From Stictocephala bisonia (taxonomy: Eukaryota; Arthropoda; Insecta; Hemiptera; Membracidae): DNA of 64,000 nucleotides. Where the stretch lies: NCBI GenBank assembly GCA_035578905.1, contig JAQJVL010000005.1, forward strand, positions 1,162,345-1,226,344. Reading direction: 5' to 3'. The first letter of the stretch is position 1. The number at the start of each line of letters is the position of its first letter. The position numbers and the translations under genes are program-made. The notes beneath the pieces were generated by a model. It made no database searches, was not told the DNA's origin, and worked only from the letters and a program-made list of their open reading frames with translations. Below are positions 48,001 through 57,000 of this stretch, piece by piece.

Positions 48001-51000
48001 TTAAAATGGGAAGAACTATTTCAAGAAAATCACATGTTTTCGACAAAACTCAAATTTACTGACTTTTTGTGAAGAAACTGTAGTATATACCATATATATA
48101 TGGAACTTTTAGTACAGAATTTTACTGTTAATTTGAACATCTTGTTTGATCCTATCTAAAGTAAATATAACAGTGTCAGTAAAATAAAAACTTCAACTGG
48201 GCAAACATGTCAGCAGTTTCTCGTCAGCCATTTTGAATTTTTTCTTGGTTATAAAAGTGCCAAAATCTAATAGTTTAGCATTTTTCTTGACAGAAAAATG
48301 AATGTAAATAATATATACGGATTTAAGTTTCTAGCTAATTTCAATCATGCTTAAGTGGGAGGAACTCTTCCAAACAAATCACATGTTTTCAACTAAACTC
48401 AACGTTACTGACTTTTTGTGAGGATAGTATAGTTTGTACCATAAAAATGTAAATGACATTTTTTGTACATAATTTTTAACCTGAATATTTTGTTAGATTC
48501 CATCTAAATTAAATATTACAGCGTCAGTATAACAAAAACTTCAACTCTGCAAAAAGATCAGCAGTTTCATGCAATTTTGAATTTTTTCTAGGGTATGAAA
48601 AGTGAAAAATCAAATTTCAAAGCAGTTTTGGTAACAAAGAAGTAAATTGAAACAGTGTGTATGGTTTCAGGTTCTTAAATTATCGTAATAAAGCAATAAA
48701 ATACAAAAAACCTAACAAAAATAGAATTTTTTGAACGAAAAGTGAAATTTGATGATTTTATGCGTAGTTAATATCAAAAATACAAAAAAATTACTTTTTA
48801 ACAAAATTGTAGGAAATTCAATTACAAATCTGGAGTATGATGTCAGATTTGCTCTTCAACCAACGGTTTGCCCACAATGTAGACGGAAGTAAAACTCTGC
48901 ACACAATTCAAAATTCCATCCGCCATTTTGATTTTTTTGGACGTTAAAAATTTAAAATGTTTAATTTTCGGAATTTTCCCGTTGATTGCTTGGTAAAAGC
49001 TACAAGTGTGCCAAATTTAAACTCTCTAGCTCATCTGGAAGTTGGTTAGAATTTGTAAACGTGAGTCAATCAGTCAGTGAGTGAGTTACACATGCAGCTT
49101 TATAGATATTAGATAAATAAAAATTTACCTAAAAACAATATACTGTCAATATTATCCTGAAATCTTTCATAGTTTAAAGAGTAGAACAATATCTAAATGT
49201 TTGATTGTCAATTTAACCCTTTTAATGCCAGGATAATTTTTCACTGTGATTCTAAAAATTCAAAGCCAGTATACAGATGACATTCTAAAAACGCTAGGCA
49301 TATTTTGGTTAAAATGTAGAGTTCTGTTTAAAAATTCATAGCTTTTTTATTAACTATCATACAGTATGCTATTAGTCTTGTTTTGCTGGGACAGAGTTGT
49401 ACTACAGGGTCCAGCAGAAAAACCTCCCCGATTATAAAGTAGCGTTAAGCAGACAAGAGATGGAACAGAGTAGTGGGGGGCGCGTCCTTGATTACCTACA
49501 TACTTGCCGTTTTCAGTGTTTTGTTGTTCAGGAACTGAGTCAAAGAGACTGTGGTGTCTGCATAACATTATTCCAAGACCTTCTTCAGAACATCTGCCCA
49601 GAAGATGTTGTGATTTTTTCTGACGAAGCACACTTTCACCTTTCCGGAGCAGTGAACAACCAAAACTGCAGGTACTGGTCTGAACACAACCTCCAAGAAC
49701 GCCATCAACGACCCCTGAATAGCCCCAAAGTAACAGTATGGTATGCTGTTTTTAGTTCTTGAGTGATTGGTCCGTACTTCTTTTTGATAACATTAAGAAC
49801 GTGTGGTTCCAACAAGATGGCGTTACAGCCCACACAGCGCCAGCAGTCACTGGCACTGGTGAAGGAAATGTTTCCTGGATACGTTATCTCTTTGCGTAGT
49901 GACATAGGCTGGCCACCACGTTCGCTGGACTTAACGCCCTATAATTTTTTTCTCAGGGCCTATTTAAAATCTAAGGTTTACGAACATCGTCCTCAAACTT
50001 TAAAAACCTTAAAAGAAGTGATAACATGAGAAGTTGAAGCCATTCCACCTGACATGACTCATAAAGTAATGGAGAGTTTCAGAGAACGACTCACCCAGTG
50101 TGTAAACAGTGGGGGAAACCATTTGAGAGATGTTGTGTTACATAAGTAATGGTACATATTCTTAAATGGCACAACCTGTACCTTTAGTAAATAAAAATAA
50201 AAACTTCCTACCATATTTTGTTTTGTTTTCATTAGCTTCTCTAATAGGGGAGGGTTTTCTGCCGAACCCTGTATAAGATAAAAATGGTAGATTTAAAGTT
50301 TGGCAATTTCTTATTTTATTTTACAACAATTTAAATTTATATTTTTTATTTTTATGCATTTTTGTAGTTTGTACAATAATAACATGCCATTAACTTTAAA
50401 CCACCACTTATGTTAGTTTTGTCTCTTGTAATACATTTATTTGTTAGCACATTCACAGCATTTCAAGCATTTACCTTGATGAATTCAACAGTTCTCTTGC
50501 AATTTCCAAATATGTGCACATTTTTAAAAATCACCACAAAGCCACTACTTTTTTAATTTGAAGTTCATGTAACGTTTTTAATTTACTAAAATACACTATA
50601 TCTGTATTTTCCTTATGTACTATAGAAAGAGTGTACCAATTTTTGTGGAATTTGATTTAAATTAAAGACTTCTTAAACATGATCAGATAATTTATCCACT
50701 AAAATAACACTATGAGCTCATATGAGAAGTAAAATAACTATGTTCACCAATGTATTTTATTGCTAAAAACATCACATTTTATATGCTGCAGACACTTAAT
50801 ATAGACCAAACCTTTTTTATATAGATAATGAGAAAAATACTATAGAGAAAGATATTGTGGAACATCTGAATAGAATGTATTTGACATGGTAATTAATGGT
50901 TTAACAATTTTAATTCTCTCAACTTTTTATGATACATTTACAACTTGTCGCTGTTTTATTAATTTTACGAGATGTTACTCGTAGATGTTTACATCTGTAC

Positions 51001-54000
51001 AATCACAAATTTAACTTATCAAAAATCTCGTTTATATATTTTTAGGTTATGATGAGCTTGTAACAAATCAATTTTTTATTAAGTATTCAAAATTTCACAG
51101 AATACTAAGCTATACTAATGGCACAGCACTAGCGTTGTCAAAATTGTGGAATTATATAAGTAGGGGATTACAAAATTGTTTCTTAACAAAAATAGCAACT
51201 ACCCTATTAATATATTTATAGACCTAAAAATCAGTTAAAGAATTGTAATTGTAACATTCTTTAGATGATAAGACATAGAGGCTACATTAACATAGCTTAA
51301 AATAAATTCTAGGAACTGGAGAGCATATTGGCAGGTATTGAAAAGTTGAAAAACTTGAGGAAATTATAGCAACAATTCTTTAATAACCCTACATAAAAAT
51401 ACCGTGTAGATTATAATAAAAGAGTATTAATCATTGAAAGATGTTATGTATTACGAGTTTAGATTAGTTATCTATTGAAACAAAGTCCTGTTGATGTATT
51501 TGTTAGATGAATTTACATAATTGTTGATATATTTTACAAAACATTAAGATTACCAGGTCTTGCTGCCACGTAGTAAATAGGCTTTCTTATCAGCTAAGTA
51601 TTGGGCTTTTGTCTCCATATTTGAGATGTCACTGCCGTAGTTGGGCTCTGTCAGACCAAAGCATCCAATAAGCTCACCAGAGGCTGCAAACAATTCTTTT
51701 TATAGTATATTTAAAACATATTTTATTAACCCTGGATCATGAGAAATGATATAATTTATGTGGTTTACAAAGTGACTCCCAAAAGCGAGGAATGGCACAA
51801 TTTATGCTGTTGCGTTAAAATCAATAAAACATGTTTATCATCAAGCAAGCACAACAAAGTTGCTACCAATTGACGCAGAATGTTCTGTTTTATACATTTC
51901 AGATTTTTAATAATTTTTTCATGCAATTTTATAAACGTAGGAAATAAAATTAAAACATGCAAAAAGAAATTTTTGCTCAATTTCCGTTTGGCTCAGAGGT
52001 CGGGAGTGGGAAAAATGGCCGATGTTTGTCGCATGACTGAAGAATAACCAGAAGACGGAATAAGGCATAGTAAATGTAAGTCTGCAGAGAATTAAATACT
52101 TTATCCAACAAAACAAATTACGATGTTTTAGCTGCATTGGGTATTTTACAAAATATGTTCTTGTTTAACCTTTTTTGCGTGCTTTCCAAAAGTGAATAAC
52201 GGCATAATTTATGCTGTTGATAAAATTTGTTGTTCAAACTTTATTTTTGGCTGTAATCTAACTATTCTTGTATATTTATATTCAGAAATATGTCAGCTAT
52301 CAAGTTTTAGTACCTGAAAAAATCCTAAAAATTATTTTATATTTTTAATTATGATTAAAATGTGCAGAATTTTCAAGCACCATTTACACAATTGCACATT
52401 TTATACTTTTTGGAATATTTTCATATATTTTACATTTTATTGTAGGTAATAGATTGTATTGATAGAGTACATTTATAAAAAATTTTATAAAACCCTTATT
52501 TTTGGATTGTTAACATAATTTTTCACAGTTATTTCCGTGGTAACTTTTTTATTTTCCCAAAAAACTAAAAATATAAAAATTTGTTTATGGGTACAATAAG
52601 GCTATTTTTCCTAAACAATTTTTTCTTGTCTATTCAATGGTGATTTTTTTTAATTTTTACATGTATTATTTGATTACTACAATTTTGATAAACCTAGTAG
52701 TTTATCTAAAATGTAACAACATATTATAGTGCACTAAATAATAAACAATTTGGCTATCTGGAATTATTTACAAACATTTTTTAGTACTCCTGATGAGGGT
52801 TATAAGTGTTAATTTACATACAGTATTTTCAAATTTTTTAGATTTTTTCTTGAAAATAATTATTTACTAATTTGTTATGTGAGTTTTGATGGTATTATTG
52901 GATGTATAGTTCTTGAGAAGAAAAACGAAATGATAAAATTTACATTTGGAGCATATTTAGTATTTTTATAATTTTTACAAAAAACGGCTTGTGAAGCACC
53001 GAATAAAGGACCTAGCAGTTGGGAGTATAACATTGCTCACGGTCCATTCACGATCTAGGGTTAATAGAAAAAAATAAGAATCTTAGAAAGATAAAAACAC
53101 ATATTGAATAATTAATTAAATGCTCTAAAATCAAACATTTGTCTGTGTTCGATGTGGTATTTATTATATTAATAGATTCATCTTTCCCACAAAATTGCTG
53201 TATTTTAACTCTACAACGCGAATCTTGGCACTTCGCATGCTATTTTCAAAAATATACGCAGTGTATACGGAAGTAGGCACGTCGTGTGCTCTTTTGTAAA
53301 ACTCAATAAAACATTTTTTTTATCATCAAGCAAGTGCGACAAACTTAGAACCAATCGACGTAGAATGTTCTGTTCATTTCATATTTTTAATAATTTTTTT
53401 AATGCAATTTTATAAACATAGGAATAAAATTAAAACGTGCAACTTGAAATTTCCGAGCAATTCCCGCCCGGCAGGGGGGTCGGGAGTGGGAAAAATGTTT
53501 GTCGCATAACTGTACAATAACCAATAGTCGGAATCAGGTGTACCAACTGTCAGTCTGCAATGAATGAAATACTCTAGCCAACAAAACAAATTGCAATGTT
53601 GTAGGTGCTTTGGTTGTTTTACCAAAAAATATGTTTGTATACCCTTGTTTGCGTGTTTTTTCAAAAGCCAGTATTGGCGTGTTATGTGCTGTTGTAATAA
53701 ATAAATTATTTATTGCAATATAAACAAATAAAAAATTGGGTAGAAAGCAAGAAAGTTCTTGCATCGGTTGGTATCGTCTCAAGGAAATTTCATGTTGTAC
53801 ATTGGCAATGGTCACGTGACAGCGATGATGTAGAAGAGCGGCCGTCAGTTTACGTTTAACCATCTTTATACACAATGCTCTCTCGACTGCTAGTATTTAC
53901 CATAATAAGTGTAGTGAATTGAAATGAAATGAAAGTGTAGTTTAGTGAGTAGTTTAGTTAGTGTAGTATAGTTCATATATAATATATTTTTGTGCATTTT

Positions 54001-57000
54001 AGTTTTTGGCATTGTTCAAAAAGTCCTACTACTAATCAACATTACATTATATTTATATAAAAGCACTAGCACTAGCACTTCAAAATCACAATAATAACAA
54101 TTCTACATACAAATAATGCAATATAGGGCTAAAAACAGGCTGGAGAGAGTGAGTAAAATATTTCATTTCTTTAGTGTATTTGAATTTTACAACCATGTAT
54201 ATATTTATGTAGGTACTAGCCTAAACATTAATTTTTTATCCAATTTGATCAAATAATACATGTAAAAATATGGTATTAGTTTAACATTCTCATAATAATC
54301 TTGAAAAAATAAATTATTAAGATCTTGAAAAAAGATAATATGTATTATTTATGTTCGCTCAAAATGACACTTTTATTTTATTTATCGACAACAATATAAC
54401 GTAGTATGTTATTATCCTACGTCAAAACTTTATTTTTGTCACAAATATATTTATTTTTTTATATTTCTATTCAGAAATATCTGTTTCATCAATTTTTTTC
54501 TCAGAAAAAATCCTAAAAATATTGTAATATTTTGTACTATGATTACGATATGCACAATTTTTCAAGAGCCGTTTAAACGTTTGCGCACAGTGACTTTTGG
54601 TGTTATAAATCTTATACCTTTTGGAATATATTCATATATTTTACATTTTCTTGTAGCTAATAGATTGTACTGATAAAGTACATGTAGCAAAAAACTATAA
54701 AAATGTATACATATCCCTTATTTATGGATTGTTATGTAATTTTTCACAGAATTTTTCGTTTCCGTGGTACAATTTTTATTTTCCACAAAAAAACAAAAGT
54801 ATAAAACTTTGTATATGGGTACAATATGACTAATTCTCCTAAACAACTTTTTCTTGTCTATTCAACGCTAATTTTTTAGAACTTACATGTACTATTTGAT
54901 TACCTACAATGATCATACTGTAATTTTACACATTTTCTTCACTATTGTGTTTTAAGTAAACAAACAATTCCAAAAAAAAAAAACTAGTAGTTTATATAAA
55001 TGTAACAACATATTATTATAGTGCACAAAATAATGAACAATTTGGCTATCTTGGAATTATTTACAAAGCTTTTGTAGTGCTCCTAAGGAGGGTTATAAAT
55101 TACAATTTATGTTCCAAATTTTAAAATTTTTTCAATCTTTTTTAGACAATAATTATTTAATATTTCTTGTTGTTGTAAGTTTTGATGGTAGTATGTGAAA
55201 GGACAGTTTTTGAGAAGAAAAACGAAATGATAAAACTGACATTTGGAGCATATTTAGTATTTTTTTGTGAAAAAAAGCTTGTGAAGCGCTGAAAAGAAGA
55301 ACCTGCAGTTGGGAGTTCATAATGGGTCACCTAGTGTTCACCATCCAGGGTTAACTGTTGCTCTTTAGATTATCCTCGAGTAAATTTAATTAATCCGATC
55401 ATAACTCAACAACTCAAGAATACATATAGTTGCATACTGAGAAAACTTCTCTCTACTCATGAGACGAAACCGGTCGTGTGACGAGAAAACATGGAGGGGT
55501 GTTCCCCCCTTCCCCCACCACGTCTCTACAATATTGTTTACGAGAATATGAAAAAAAAAAAAAAACACGCAGAAAGGATTAGACCAAACATTCCTGAAAT
55601 GTCAATGTTGTAAGTCACTAGTGAAAAGATTTTCCAATGTAATTTTAGAGATTTTTTTCTCACCGCACCACTGATGACAGGTTAAACATTTTTATTTGAT
55701 TGAACAAAATATTAACTTGATAAGAATTGCTTCTCTCTTGAACTACGCTTCAGACTGATTATAGCCAATTTTAATTCAAGTAAAAGACATCCAAAAGATG
55801 CTTTTAGCTGAATATGAATTCAGTTCCACTTAACTCATGAATACAGTAGATGGATAGAGTTGCATTACTCAAATCCATAGGAGAAGAACGATGTGATCAA
55901 ATGCACATAAGGATATTTAACAAACAAGGAATGACAAGATGCACTGGTAAGCCCTTTAATAAGGAGAAAATGAAGCTGAACTAACTATAGAGGCATCTCA
56001 TTGGTTGAAATATAATATTGTCAAAAATTGTACATACAAGATCAGACCAGAATTTAAAAATAATTTATAACTGAGAATTGTAATTATAAATAATCATAAT
56101 TACAGGAAAGAAAATTCATAAACTGATGAAGTATTTAAAATAAAGAATCAACTCCTAAATATTGTGAAGTGAATCAGAACATACACGTTTATTTATTGAT
56201 TTATGTAAAAAACATAAGAGTTAAATATCAAATAAATGGGAAAATATGGAACATTTTATAACACTGGAAAGTAAATAAAAATAGCTAATTTATGTAAGAT
56301 GAAATAAATTCACTATGTAAATTGTAAAGACAGAAAACTATTGAGAATTTAAAATTTAACATATGAGTCAGACAAGAAAATGGTGCAAATATATTTTCCA
56401 TTTTGTTTGATGTCTCTCCAAAGAGTAAAAAAAAACTTAAATTAGGCATGAATATTTTACAAACTGTAAATCCTTTACAATTGTCATTGATACAATAACG
56501 AGACAAAAAGCCCATTAAATGTTAGAATAAAAGAACACAAGCATTATATGAAAAAGAGGTTAGTTGACAAATAAAAAACTGCACTATACAACTGGCAAAA
56601 AAAAATGCTATGAACTGGACTGAGACTAATGGAAGACTAAAACACCAACAAGAAGATTATTTTAAAAGGATAATTATTGAGTTCATACATATAAGCAACA
56701 TAATAACTTAAAAGTAAAATAATCTTCATAAATCAGACCATTATGATTACCAATAATACAAAATAGTTAATCTCTCAACTGCTGTAAACAACTATAGTAG
56801 ATTTTCAGGTGTGGCGTACGCACAAGTTAAGTCTTTCAGTAGTCCCTACGCAATGTGATGCTAATGACTGAAGTCGGTTTTTTTATTTCTTTGCAATAGT
56901 GTGCTCACAAGATCTGTGAGAGATTTGGTGAACTACTAGACTTGTTTTAATGTACAGTGTAGTTCCGGTAATCCGAAATAATTGGGACCAAACCCAATTC

